Shown piece after piece: positions 34,781 to 43,996 of a DNA stretch of 64,000 bases (positions are counted from its first letter, which is position 1; the number at the start of each line of letters is the position of its first letter). A program made the translations under genes and the position numbers. Where the stretch lies: the NCBI GenBank assembly GCA_965197635.1, contig CBDANN010000008.1:1488001-1552000 (forward strand). Reading direction: 5' to 3'. The stretch is from Bin87 sp965197635. GTDB taxonomy: Bacteria; Chloroflexota; Dehalococcoidia; Lucifugimonadales; UBA3495. The notes beneath the pieces were generated by a model, which saw only the letters and a program-made list of their open reading frames with translations, did no database searches and was not told the DNA's origin.

Positions 34781-37617
34781 TTACACCACCAGCCGCGCCT
34801 CCCGCGGCCGCCGCTTGCCCCCATGCACCGACGGCTCCGCGCACCATTTGGCCGCCAGCAGCCGCACCGCCCGGTAGATGCTATCGTCAAACCCCAGCAG
34901 GTCGCACACCACCCGCCGGTCCAGCAGCGCCCGGTTCACGTCCGCGTCCGCCAGATACGCCGGCTGCAACTCTTTATCCCGAAACTCCTCAAAAATCTCC
35001 CGCGCCGTCGCCAACTGCTCATCGGTAAGCGCGCGGAAATCCAGGACGGGTAGCGATTCAGCCATGCGGATGGTCATCGCACCCCGACCAGGCACTTGCC
35101 TGTTGGAATGCCACCAGTATGACCACAGGCCCAGCGTGCTGTTGCCCCATATTGCAAAGGCATAGTCAACCGTTTGTTGTCGAAAATCACATTGGGCCAC
35201 GCTCGACCGCCCATGCTTTCCAGCTCGGTAAATACGGCGGCTAGTGGTTGCGAGTTGAAACGAAAATCGCGGTTCAGATGGGCACTACTGGCGGTAGCCC
35301 AGGCCGTGGCCGCTCTCGCTTCCATACCTTGCCGCACTTCCAGTTGCGAATCCGGTTCGCACACCATACGGGTTTCCCTGGTGGCGTCGTGATTCCACAG
35401 GGCCGGGTAGGTGGCCGACGGGCTGGCCGCAATCTTTCTGAATGGGCCGCGCGGCGGTGGGCCGGTTATGTCACGATCAACTAGGCCAAGTTTGCCCACC
35501 TCGTTTAAGCGAACCGTTTTCAGTTCCAATGGATCGGGCTGCGCCGGCAGCCACAGTTTGGATTCGGCCAACGCGTGAGCAGTTTGTGCCAGTGCATAGT
35601 CCAGGATCCGCACACTGCCCCAATTCGCGCCATCTCCAGCCTGCGTGGCATCCAGCAGGGCGCCGGCTGAGTCGTCCCCCACCGGCAACTGCGTCCCGCC
35701 ATATGGCCCGTCCTCAATGTCTCGGATGCTGCCAGGACCGAGGATGCTTTGCGCTATGACAGCGGATTGGGCCAGCCCCTGCGGCCGGCGATGCAACGAC
35801 GTGAACTGCATCCGTGCAGTTGAACTATTATCCGCCGCGGCCTTTTTGCGCGCCACCACCAGACACTCCGCCATCCCGGTGTCCGACGAAAACGACATTT
35901 CCCGGTCGTTGGCCGCAATGCTCAACACCGTCAGGTCGGTGTACCCGTTACCCAGCATTCGCCGGAAACCTTGCCACGACAGTCCCGATGCCGCCGACAG
36001 AGGCAGCACCAGAGCCAGGACGCCGCCCGGTCTCAGCTTTTTGTCGCCTAACGCCGCAAAGGCCGAGGCGATGCCCGCGTTGCCGTGATAGCAGGTGCCT
36101 TTGCCGAACCCGTTAATTCGCTTGCCCATGGCCGTCTGGTCATCCCGGCTGGCGTCAAAGGCGGCAAAAGCAGGGTTAGTCACATCGGCGTGCGCCCCCT
36201 CGTGGTTGGTCGCGCGGGTGAATGGCGGATTCATAATCACCAGGTCAAAGCCCGCATCCGGCATTTCGTCGGCAAGTTCGCTGTTGGGGTGCAGCAGTTC
36301 CAGGGATCCGATGCGGACCTCGCCGTCCGACTGCCGGCCGTAGGGCATGGTGCGCAGGTTGGAATGATTGAACCCCACATCGGGCCGCAGCCCGGCCAAC
36401 GTTGAGCCGGTGATGTGAACCGCCGACGGCATCACGTCGCACCCGTAAATGACCTCCTCCATCATCACCGGATGCAGTTGAGCCGCGTCGCCGCCGGCGC
36501 GCTCGTGGCGGGCGGCGATTTGCTCGTACACTGCCGACAGCAGCGCCCCGGTGCCGCAGGCGAAGTCGGCAACCCGGAGCCGGCCAATCGCCGCCGCGTC
36601 GCTCCAGTCCACCCCGGCCATCTTGGCCACCGCCAGCCGGGCCAGCAGCGCCGCGGAGGCGGGCAGAGTGTAGAAAGTCGCCAGATACTTGCGGTCAGCA
36701 ATGAGACGCTGGAAAACCTGCCCGGTAAGGTCGTGGTCGTTGTTGACACCCCGCGCCGCGATATTGAGGACGTGGAAGCCGATGACGTTGAGCGCCTGAG
36801 CCGCCTCCCGGGTCGGCAGTTCGGCCACGATGTCGCGGGCAATCTCGAAAATGTCCAGGTAGTTGACGCGCAGAATGTCCGCCCACGCTTGCAGTATTTC
36901 GGACTGCGGATTTCCGGCGCCCGGCCCGCAGATTTGATGCAGCGGCTTTATGCCATGCTGCCCGGCGAGACGCTCGTGAAACAGCATAGCGTTAGCGATG
37001 ATGGCGCACGCCATGCGCCGCGTCTGGGGAACGTCGCTGAGGCCCAGTCGTCGGGCAATCACCGGATTGATGTCCGGCCTGGTTTCGGGCATCCGGTTCA
37101 GCACGTTGGCGGCGGAGTCGATGCCCTGCTGCAGGTCGTCCGCCGCTTCATCCATCGCCTTTTGCGGCGCGGCCACCAGGCGGATGAGGTCGGCCAGGTC
37201 GGCCGCAGAACCCTCCAGCCAGCCCGCTCGCGGAAAGCGTCCGCCGTTTTCATAAACGACGCAGTAGGACAGCCGGACATCGGTCAGGCGCGTGTTAAGG
37301 TCGTAAGCGTTCCCGATGGCCTTAGGGTAACGCAGGGCGATGGCGGCCTCGACGGAGCGTGTCTCACCGGCGATGTCAAACCCCAGACGGATGCGAGCGT
37401 CTGCTTCGGCTCCAAGGGCGGGTTCATGCTCCGCTTCCACGACCACCGGGGAACGACCGGCTGCGGTGACCAGGATGTCGGGACGCAGGCTTGGGCGCCC
37501 GCTTACGATTCGAGTCTGTTCAGAACGTACCAGGAAACTGGGCAACATTCCCTTCAGTAAGTCGCCAAGGGCAAAATTGGCGCTAGATTCGCTATTGTGA
37601 GATTGCGTTGCAGTCAT
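34781..37617 (-). pseudogene. N-6 adenine DNA methylase with nuclease-like N-terminus, frameshifted
   Basis: The main frame (37617 to 35074) encodes a large methyltransferase. An N-terminal segment SLRPDILVTAAGRSPVVVEAEHEP resembles a PD-(D/E)XK nuclease core. SAM motif I is VADFACGTGALLSAVYEQ, the catalytic motif is VIMNPPFTR, and a later LRPGGVLALVLPLSAASG follows. After NVIFDNKR at about 35165 the sequence falls out of frame; the homologous C-terminus DYAFAIWGNSTLGLWSYWW continues in the adjacent frame to 34781. A one-base indel explains this. The ATG at 37617 is preferred over the open extension to 37821. It may be a type IIG-like restriction-modification enzyme. Confidence 0.75.
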
Positions 37618-37792
37618 CGCGTCACCGCCCTGCCGGCTACCGCTTGGCGCCAGTTTTTTACCAAGCCGCCATCCAGTGGCCGCGATTATAGCACCGGGTC
37701 TGCTTGGCGAAAGCCGGCGCTCCCGGAATGCGCTACAATCCCAACCGTGCATAACCCCGGCGAGCTTCGCCGCAATAACAGGAGGGACACCC

Positions 37793-38740
37793 ATGGTTAC
37801 TATCGGAGAGGGCCAGTTCACCTATCAAGTCCAGGAAGGCTGGGGACAACTACCCGCCGGCTATGCCTTCAGAGAGGTGGCCGCCGTGGGCTGCGACGAC
37901 GACGACAACGTCTATGCCTTCAATCGCGGCGATCACCCCATGATCGTCTTCGACAAGGACGGCAACTTCCTCCAGTCCTGGGGCGAGGGCGTCTTTCCCC
38001 GCGCCCACGGCGTCACCATGGCGCCCGACGAAACCGTGTTCCTCACCGACGACGGCGACCACACCGTGCGCAAATGCACCCTCGACGGCGAGGTTCTGCT
38101 GACCCTGGGCACCAGCGGCCACCCGGCCGGCTTCATGTCCGGCGACCCCTTCAACCGCTGCACCCACGTCGCCATCGACCCCCGCAACGGCGACTTCTTC
38201 GTATCCGACGGTTACGGCAACGCCCGCATCCACAAGTACAGCCCCGACGGGCGGTTGCTCTTCTCCTGGGGCGAGTCCGGCACCGGCCCCGGCCAGTTCA
38301 ACATCGCCCACAACATCGGCACCGACCGCAACGGCACCGTCTATCTGGCCGACCGCGAGAACCACCGCGTGCAGGTCTTCGATTCCGACGGCAGGTTCCT
38401 CGGCCAGTGGACCGACATGGCCCGTCCGTGCGGCCTCTACATCGACCAGGCCGCCGACCTGGTGTACATCGGCGAGCTGGGCGCCGCCATCGGCCCCAAC
38501 TCCCAGGGCAGCGGCCTCGGCCCTCGCGTCAGCGTGTACGACACCGAGGGTCGTCGCCTGGCCCGTGTCGGGGATGGCCCGGAGAGCGAGGACCCTGGAC
38601 ACTTCATCGCGCCCCACGGCGTCTGCATCGACTCCGCCGGCAACATCTACGTCGGCGAGGTCTCCTGGACCCACACCGGCCAGCGCCTCGACCCGCCCCG
38701 CGAAATTCGCTCCCTTCAGAAGCTGGTCAAAATCGCTTAA
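37793..38740 (+). CDS. NHL-repeat beta-propeller protein
   Basis: This 315-residue protein consists of NHL-type repeats, for example DGNFLQSWGEGVFPRAHGVT, DGRLLFSWGESGTGPGQFNI and SDGRFLGQWTDMARPCGLYI, alternating with VYxAD or VFLTDD turns, giving a probable six-bladed propeller. Members related to peptidyl-alpha-hydroxyglycine lyases share this pattern, but no enzyme residues can be assigned. No signal peptide is present. GGAGGG stands before ATG 37793; the open frame reaches back to 37676. Confidence 0.85.
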   Translation: MVTIGEGQFTYQVQEGWGQLPAGYAFREVAAVGCDDDDNVYAFNRGDHPMIVFDKDGNFLQSWGEGVFPRAHGVTMAPDETVFLTDDGDHTVRKCTLDGEVLLTLGTSGHPAGFMSGDPFNRCTHVAIDPRNGDFFVSDGYGNARIHKYSPDGRLLFSWGESGTGPGQFNIAHNIGTDRNGTVYLADRENHRVQVFDSDGRFLGQWTDMARPCGLYIDQAADLVYIGELGAAIGPNSQGSGLGPRVSVYDTEGRRLARVGDGPESEDPGHFIAPHGVCIDSAGNIYVGEVSWTHTGQRLDPPREIRSLQKLVKIA

Positions 38741-38744
38741 CTTA

Positions 38745-38836
38745 CATGGATGAACAGGATAAACAGGATGAACAGGATTGATATTGATTTCAGATGAATC
38801 AAGGATCGAACATCCCGTTTATCCTGTACATCCATG
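38745..38836. repeat. Inverted repeat element between NHL and comB-like genes
   Basis: The 26-base sequence at 38745-38770 (CATGGATGAACAGGATAAAC...) is complementary to 38811-38836 with only two differences, and an internal direct repeat of GAACAGGAT occurs in between. Similar ATCCTGTTCATCC-type palindromes are scattered in many bacterial genomes. It lies directly upstream of the comB-like start and could affect mRNA 3' or 5' ends. Confidence 0.6.
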
Positions 38837-38856
38837 CAAAAGAGAGAGTAAGAAGT

Positions 38857-39561
38857 ATGGAAATCCGCATCGGCAGCCTCACCCGCGACGCCAACGAAGC
38901 CCGAGGCGCGGCTCTCGTCATCGACGTATTCCGTGCCTTCACCACCGCCGCCATTGCCTTCGACCGGGGCGTGGAGCGCATCACCCTGGTGGCCGAGGTT
39001 GAGGAAGCGCTGGACATCCGTCGTCGCAACCCGGCCATCGCCGACGTACTGATGGGCGAGGTGGACGGACGCCGCCCCGATGGTTTCGACTACGGCAACT
39101 CCCCCTACGAGGCATCGTCAGTGGACTTCGCCGGCAAGAGCGTCGTCCAGTCCACCCGCGCTGGCACGGTGGGCACGGCGGCCGCCGGCGCCGCCGGCTG
39201 CGACCCAATTTATGTAACCTCATTCGTCGTGGCCGGCGCCACTACCCGAGCCCTGCTCGCCGAAGACCCCGCGCCCGAACGCGTGACGATTCTCGCCATG
39301 GGCGACCAGGGCGCCACCCGCTCCGACGAAGACGAGCACTGCGCCCTCTACCTCCGCAACCGCCTCGAAGGCCGCAGCCCCGACCCCGAAGCCCTCCGCA
39401 AGCTCATCATGGCCGGCGGGGCCACGCAAAAATTCTTTGACGACGCCCAGCCCCAGTTCCACCCCCGCGACGTCGGCCTGGCCCTGGAAGTGGACCGCTA
39501 CCCCTTCGCCATGCGCGTAACCCGCGAAGACGGCCTGCTGGTGGCCCGCCGGGTGGAGTGA
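38857..39561 (+). CDS. ComB-like 2-phosphosulfolactate phosphatase family
   Basis: This 234-residue protein of the ComB family has LVIDVFRAFTTAAIAFDRG, the block GEVDGRRPDGFDYGNSPYE, and QSTRAGTVGT, all typical. In methanogens ComB dephosphorylates phosphosulfolactate in coenzyme M synthesis; bacterial homologs are common and their substrate is often unknown. The ATG at 38857 (MEIRIGSL) is preferred over an upstream one in the repeat at 38794. No other coenzyme M gene is nearby. Confidence 0.85.
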   Translation: MEIRIGSLTRDANEARGAALVIDVFRAFTTAAIAFDRGVERITLVAEVEEALDIRRRNPAIADVLMGEVDGRRPDGFDYGNSPYEASSVDFAGKSVVQSTRAGTVGTAAAGAAGCDPIYVTSFVVAGATTRALLAEDPAPERVTILAMGDQGATRSDEDEHCALYLRNRLEGRSPDPEALRKLIMAGGATQKFFDDAQPQFHPRDVGLALEVDRYPFAMRVTREDGLLVARRVE

Positions 39562-39579
39562 GCATCGGCCAATCTCTAC

Positions 39580-39630
39580 CGTCATTGCGACGAGCGAAGC
39601 GACGTGGCATTCTCGTCGCTATTGCGATGG
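39580..39630. repeat. Fragment of a CGTCATTGCGA-type dispersed repeat
   Basis: The sequence CCGTCATTGCGACGAGCGAAG at 39580-39600, followed by CGACGTGGCATTCTCGTCG, resembles the dispersed intergenic repeat that begins CGTCATTGCGAGCGAAGCG in many genomes. Only a partial copy is present, between the comB-like gene and the methylase. Confidence 0.4.
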
Positions 39631-39713
39631 ACGAATTTATGACAGCGGCCTCCCTGGTCTGAACCATGGCGATGTTACACTCGGGACACCATCAGCACCG
39701 CAGGATTGCCGCC

Positions 39714-41075
39714 ATGACTGACGCGCCGTATCGCCAGACCTACCTTGCCCGCGCCATCGCCGACGGTCGTGCCGAAATCGCCGGTGAGGGACGTAGCCAG
39801 CGCATCCGCTACGTCGCTGCCAACCACTCGGAACGGTGGAGTGACCCCGAGGAGAAAGTCCGCGCCGAGCTGTGGGCGGAGCTTATCTACAAGTACGAAT
39901 ACCAGCCGGAGCTGATTGGTTTCGAGGTTAATGTTCCCCGGCGAACACCCAACGACTATGCCGACCTGGTGATTTTCCGTGACGATGAGCGGAAAATGCC
40001 CTACTTCGTCAACGAGTGCAAACGTGCTGACCTGTCCGACGCCGCCTTTGCTCAGGCCATCGAACAGGCTTGCGGCAACCGGGCCAGCCTGGGCGCCCTC
40101 TACTGCGGCGCCGTAGCCGGCCTGACTCGCCGGCTGCTCCGCTTTGACAAATTCCCGCCCGGCGAGCGAGAAAAGAACCACCTCACCGACATCCCCGTGC
40201 GCTATGGCAACCCGCCCGAATGGCGCTTTTACAAGAACGAATACGGCAAAGACCTGGCTGCCATCCCCCGCGAGGAACTGTGCGCCGCCATCCGCAAGTG
40301 CCATCAAACCCTGTGGGAGGGCGGACGCCGCAGCCCCATCGCCGCCTTTGGCGAGTTTTCCAAGCTGGTGTTCATCAAGCACCGCGACGAAAAGAATCTG
40401 GACCGGCCCGACGGCGAACCCTACGCCTTCCAGCGCCGCGACGGGGAAACCGCCGACCAATTGGCCGCCCGCGTCAACCGGCTCTACGACGCTGAGCAGC
40501 AGCAGGAACCGGACGTCTTCACCGACCGCATCGCCGTGGAGCCGCCCATCATGGCCCAGTGCGTGGAGCACCTGGAGGGCATCTCATTAGACCGCACCGA
40601 GCTGGACACCAAGGGCGTCGCCTTTGAGGAATTCATGGGCAGCTTCTTCAAGGGCGACTTCGGTCAGTATTTCACGCCCCGCGAACTGATTGCCTTCTGC
40701 GTCGCCGTCCTTGACCCCAGGCGCACCGACTTGGCGCTCGACCCGGCCTGCGGCTCCGGCGGTTTCCTGCTCTACGCGCTGGACCACGTGCGCCGGCAGG
40801 CCGATGCTCTGCACCCACCCCAAAGCCTGGCCCACTTTCAGTATTGGCACAACTTCGCCCAAAACAACCTGTTCGGCCTGGAGGTGAACGAAGAACTCGC
40901 CCGCGTCGCCAAGATGAACATGATTATCCACGACGATGGCCATACCAATGTCGTCGGCCACGACGCGCTGGACTTCGCGGAAAACATCCGTCAGAAACAC
41001 CCTGGCATCATCGCAGGCAAGTTCGACCTCATCCTTACTAACCCTCCCTTCGGCGCCACTATCAAACCCACCTAG
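39714..41075 (+). pseudogene. Type I-like N-6 DNA methylase, truncated by a MITE
   Basis: The first 453 residues are a fused protein. An N-terminal type I R-subunit-like domain (YADLVIFRDDERKMPYFVNECKRADL, with PD-ExK-like residues) is followed by an HsdM-type methylase with FGQYFTPRELIAFCV, SAM motif LDPACGSGGFLLYALDHV and the catalytic LTNPPFG. The frame ends seven codons after NPPF, where a MITE-like element begins (CTAG at 41072). Sequence after the element has no methylase coding, so the target-recognition and C-terminal parts are deleted. Start at ATG 39714. Confidence 0.8.
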
Positions 41076-41210
41076 TATTACGACGACGACTCTGAAAAAT
41101 CATGCTGGTCAGTGCTCAATAGACGGCGCGGTATGATGTTCTGGGAACTACTGACCATGCTCGCTATCGTGCGACATCACAGCCTCAGCCGCCAATTCGT
41201 CGTTGTAATA
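41076..41210. mobile_element. MITE with IS701-like ends, flanked by CTAG
   Basis: This 135-bp non-coding element has ends TATTACGACGAC (41076-41087) and GTCGTTGTAATA (41199-41210), which are near-perfect inverted repeats. It is flanked on both sides by CTAG (41072-41075 and 41211-41214), a YTAR-type duplication. The right end is identical to the left end of the IS701-type remnant at 2585-2600. Internally GGTCAGT and ACTGACC also pair. It is probably mobilised in trans by a related transposase. Confidence 0.7.
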
Positions 41211-41349
41211 CTAGCGACCACTGGAAAATCCCCCGCCCCGCCGACCGTTCCAAAGTTTCCCCAGGGGCGGTTCCGGGCAGCTTTATTCTCCGCCCTCAAA
41301 TTCGATGGTACGCTACGTCAACAAAACCCGATTGAGGAGAATCGCCAGC

Positions 41350-43221
41350 ATGAAAACCCCAAAGCGCCCCTTCACTTTGGCCGCTTTCACCACAGTCATC
41401 GTAGTTATCTCCGTAGCCGCCTTCTTCCTGGCTTCTCCGGAACCTGCCGATGCCCACCAACCCGAAGGACTGCGAATATCCCAAGCGCCGGTTGAGGATT
41501 ATCCCTGCCCCTACGGTCATGACCCCGCCTGCGACAGTACGTCTGCGCCGCCGGCGCCCAACCCTTACCAGGGAGCCAGCCCCGACGCGCAGTTGGACAC
41601 CGACATTATCGGCAAGCTAAGTCTCAGCAGTAGTGTCAGCCTTTATGCCATTAGCAACATACGGGCCGGCCGCTGGAAATTGCCTTCCGGCAGCAACACC
41701 GTAACGGAATCGGCCGACTCGGATGATCCCGGCGACGTTCGCGCCACACTCACGTCGGACATTACCGGTTTGCCATGGGTGGCCGACGGCCTGACTTCCC
41801 AGGAGCGAATCACTCGGAATTGGTTGAGTTTCCTGCAGGACCATGAGCCGGCGCTGGCCCAGTCGCTAACAGGGATGCCTTTCTTGCAAGATTACAACCC
41901 GGGCGACCAGGCGGCCATCGAGTCCATCGTGGTGGTCGCCGTCATCTACGACGATCCCGATTTCATAACTGAAACCCTGGCCATAACGGCGCTTGCCGAC
42001 GGCGACGGCTTGGACAATGACGAAGCCAAGATCGTATCGACCTTCGCCCTTGCCTACGCCCAGGAACGGTATTTCGACATAGAACTCCTGGCCGAGTTTG
42101 GCCAAATCGAGGAAAGCACCGCGACAGGCCGTTCCAACAATACCATCACCTTCGCCGTTATCCGCTTGGGCGTTGCAGGATCCGATACTGCGGTGATGGC
42201 GGATGCGAAGGACGCCGTCAAGCACACCGAGGAACTCATGGGCAAAGCCCTGCCGACCGATTTTGTCCCCATCGCGATTCATGACGGTCCAAGCGAGGGC
42301 GCCAACAACGGTATCAGCATCCGCATCGACCGAGTCATAGACACGAATGCTGTGTCTGATAGGTTGCGGCTGAACGTCATCGCCCACGAGATCGGGCACT
42401 ACTACTGGCATTTGCCTGGAGCAGAATATGATTGGTTGGCGGAAGGAGCAGCGGCGTATGTTGGCGCTTATGCCGAAAAGAAGGAGTACAACGACGACGA
42501 CCTTTACACCCATTGGTACCCTTTTCCCTACTACCGTACCGTGGAGCACCTGCGCGCCGACGCTCCCACCGAGGTTTCGTCCGGCACCATCTGCAACTAC
42601 TCCCTGGGTGAGCGCCTGTTCATCAACCTGGGCCGCAGCATGACGGACAGCGCTTTCAAAACCGCCTTCCGCAAGCTCCACCGCGACGCGGAGGCGTCCA
42701 TCGATAACGGCGACGGGGCCGACCCCGGCGAACTTTTGCTCAAAGCCTTCTGCTCCACCTGCGTCAACAATCCGCGCAATCTAGGAACAGCTGGCTTTAC
42801 CCTTGCCCGTCGCTACGGCGAGCGTATCCTAACTGACCGCGTCGCTACCGTTGGATCCATTCCACGCTTGGGGCAGGTGGTTTTGACGTCAATTGACGGT
42901 TATTACGATGATGAGAGTTACTTCGGCTTCGCCGAAATCCCGGCCACTAGCCCCGACCCGCACCGATGGGTGGGCCTGTATTTCGATAACGTATCCAATC
43001 CGCCGGAAACGGTCCGAATCCGCGTCAAGCAGTACCACGAGGACCGCGAAGCTTGGTATGACCAAGATCAGGAGTGGCGCGTTTTCTTCTCGGACAATAG
43101 CGCTCGGGTTTATCCCTACTTGGGATCCCAAAACCCCAGGCCCACCGGCCACCATTGGGTCTCCATTTTCAACGAATCCGACCAGCTGATCGCCCAGGTC
43201 GAATACCAGGTAATGCCCTGA
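41350..43221 (+). CDS. Secreted HEXXH metalloprotease-like protein
   Basis: This 623-residue protein has an N-terminal signal peptide (FTLAAFTTVIVVISVAAFFLA) and a zinc protease motif VIAHEIGHYYWHLPG, with WLAEGAAAYVGAYAE supplying the third ligand Glu, as in gluzincins of the peptidase MA clan. A CxxxxxC pair occurs near the mature N-terminus (YPCPYGHDPACDST) and AFCSTCVNN later. The C-terminal 150 residues look beta-rich (RVRVKQYHEDREAWYDQ). GGAG lies 9 bases before ATG 41350. It is a likely extracellular or surface enzyme; the substrate is unknown. Confidence 0.8.
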   Translation: MKTPKRPFTLAAFTTVIVVISVAAFFLASPEPADAHQPEGLRISQAPVEDYPCPYGHDPACDSTSAPPAPNPYQGASPDAQLDTDIIGKLSLSSSVSLYAISNIRAGRWKLPSGSNTVTESADSDDPGDVRATLTSDITGLPWVADGLTSQERITRNWLSFLQDHEPALAQSLTGMPFLQDYNPGDQAAIESIVVVAVIYDDPDFITETLAITALADGDGLDNDEAKIVSTFALAYAQERYFDIELLAEFGQIEESTATGRSNNTITFAVIRLGVAGSDTAVMADAKDAVKHTEELMGKALPTDFVPIAIHDGPSEGANNGISIRIDRVIDTNAVSDRLRLNVIAHEIGHYYWHLPGAEYDWLAEGAAAYVGAYAEKKEYNDDDLYTHWYPFPYYRTVEHLRADAPTEVSSGTICNYSLGERLFINLGRSMTDSAFKTAFRKLHRDAEASIDNGDGADPGELLLKAFCSTCVNNPRNLGTAGFTLARRYGERILTDRVATVGSIPRLGQVVLTSIDGYYDDESYFGFAEIPATSPDPHRWVGLYFDNVSNPPETVRIRVKQYHEDREAWYDQDQEWRVFFSDNSARVYPYLGSQNPRPTGHHWVSIFNESDQLIAQVEYQVMP

Positions 43222-43299
43222 ACCAACCGCCGGTCCAAACCTCAATCCCACAAATCCTGCTTCTGACAACCGCCAGAGGAACCACAGGATGGGGAACAT

Positions 43300-43518
43300 A
43301 TGTTGTATTCGTTCGAAGCCCGCGCAGCAGTGATGGTCGTCATGTTCACTGGCATAGCCACCGGAGCATCAGTGGGCGGAACACTTGCGGCGGTTATTCA
43401 GGTACAGGAATCCCCGGTCGTGTCAGGGGTTTGTCTCGGAGCCGGTGTATGCGGGGACACCGGGCTGCGCCTCGGGGTACACATTGGCCAAAAAGTCGGC
43501 GGGGGTATCGGTTATTAG
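43300..43518 (+). CDS. Small hydrophobic hypothetical protein
   Basis: This 72-residue frame has a hydrophobic centre (VMVVMFTGIATGASVGGTLAAVI) and a Gly- and Cys-containing tail. A GATGGGGA purine run stands 5 bases before the ATG. No homolog was recognised. The coding status is uncertain. Confidence 0.4.
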   Translation: MLYSFEARAAVMVVMFTGIATGASVGGTLAAVIQVQESPVVSGVCLGAGVCGDTGLRLGVHIGQKVGGGIGY

Positions 43519-43563
43519 CTACACGCCATGCAAACGACAGCAGAGCTTTGCCGTAAAGAAGCA

Positions 43564-43761
43564 ATGTATATGGTGGTTCCCAAATCCAAGCGGATATGGA
43601 CGGTCGCGGAGGCCCAGGCGAACCTGCCCAAAGTGCTGCGGCTGGCCGAGCCGGAAGGTCCGAAATACATTGGTGGCGGCAAGATTTTCGTTGTAACGCC
43701 GGCCGAGCCAGAGCAGAGTCGAACGGCGCCATGCAAAGCCCCTGAGCCAATGGCCGGTTGA
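43564..43761 (+). CDS. Phd/YefM-like antitoxin
   Basis: From ATG 43564 the protein reads MYMVVPKSKRIWTVAEAQANLPKVLRLAEPEGPKYIGGGKIFVVTP, the N-terminal DNA-binding fold of Phd/YefM antitoxins (sVAEAxxxLxxLL...GP..I...G). An upstream ATG at 43528 adds 12 residues. The protein ends about 20 residues after the core. The next gene does not look like a PIN, RelE or Doc toxin, so it is either an orphan antitoxin or paired with a new type of partner. Confidence 0.6.
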   Translation: MYMVVPKSKRIWTVAEAQANLPKVLRLAEPEGPKYIGGGKIFVVTPAEPEQSRTAPCKAPEPMAG

Positions 43762-43776
43762 AAATATGCCCCGATC

Positions 43777-43977
43777 ATGAGCGCAGAGGGCTATTTCACT
43801 GAAGTGGAGCCAAAACCCTACGCAATAACCGCAAAAGGTCTGGACTATCGGGACCGGCTGCAACGCCCAGCGTGGCGACAGTGGCTGCTAGACAATGCGT
43901 ATTGGGTTATCCCGACGATGGTAGCAGTCGTTGCCACGATAACCGCCATCTGCGCCGTTATCATCAGCGTCAATTAA
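43777..43977 (+). CDS. Small single-pass membrane protein downstream of Phd-like gene
   Basis: This 66-residue protein has a cytoplasmic N-terminal half (YFTEVEPKPYAITAKGLDYRDRL, resembling the tail of a winged-helix domain) and one strong C-terminal transmembrane segment (YWVIPTMVAVVATITAICAVI). It starts 15 bases after the Phd-like gene and may form a pair with it. The tail-anchored layout is like that of some small membrane toxins, but this is inference. Confidence 0.5.
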   Translation: MSAEGYFTEVEPKPYAITAKGLDYRDRLQRPAWRQWLLDNAYWVIPTMVAVVATITAICAVIISVN

Positions 43978-43996
43978 AACGGAAACGTGAGCATCA

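Noticed and set aside
37618..37821. N-terminal extension of the large methylase to 37821
   Set aside because: No ribosome site and no homology; the ATG at 37617 fits better, and the region includes the upstream area of the NHL gene.
39981..40571. Antisense frame over the truncated methylase as a separate gene
   Set aside because: The sense strand carries clear methylase motifs; the antisense frame has none.
43300..43520. Toxin partner of the Phd-like antitoxin in the small hydrophobic frame upstream
   Set aside because: It has no toxin features and its coding status is itself uncertain.
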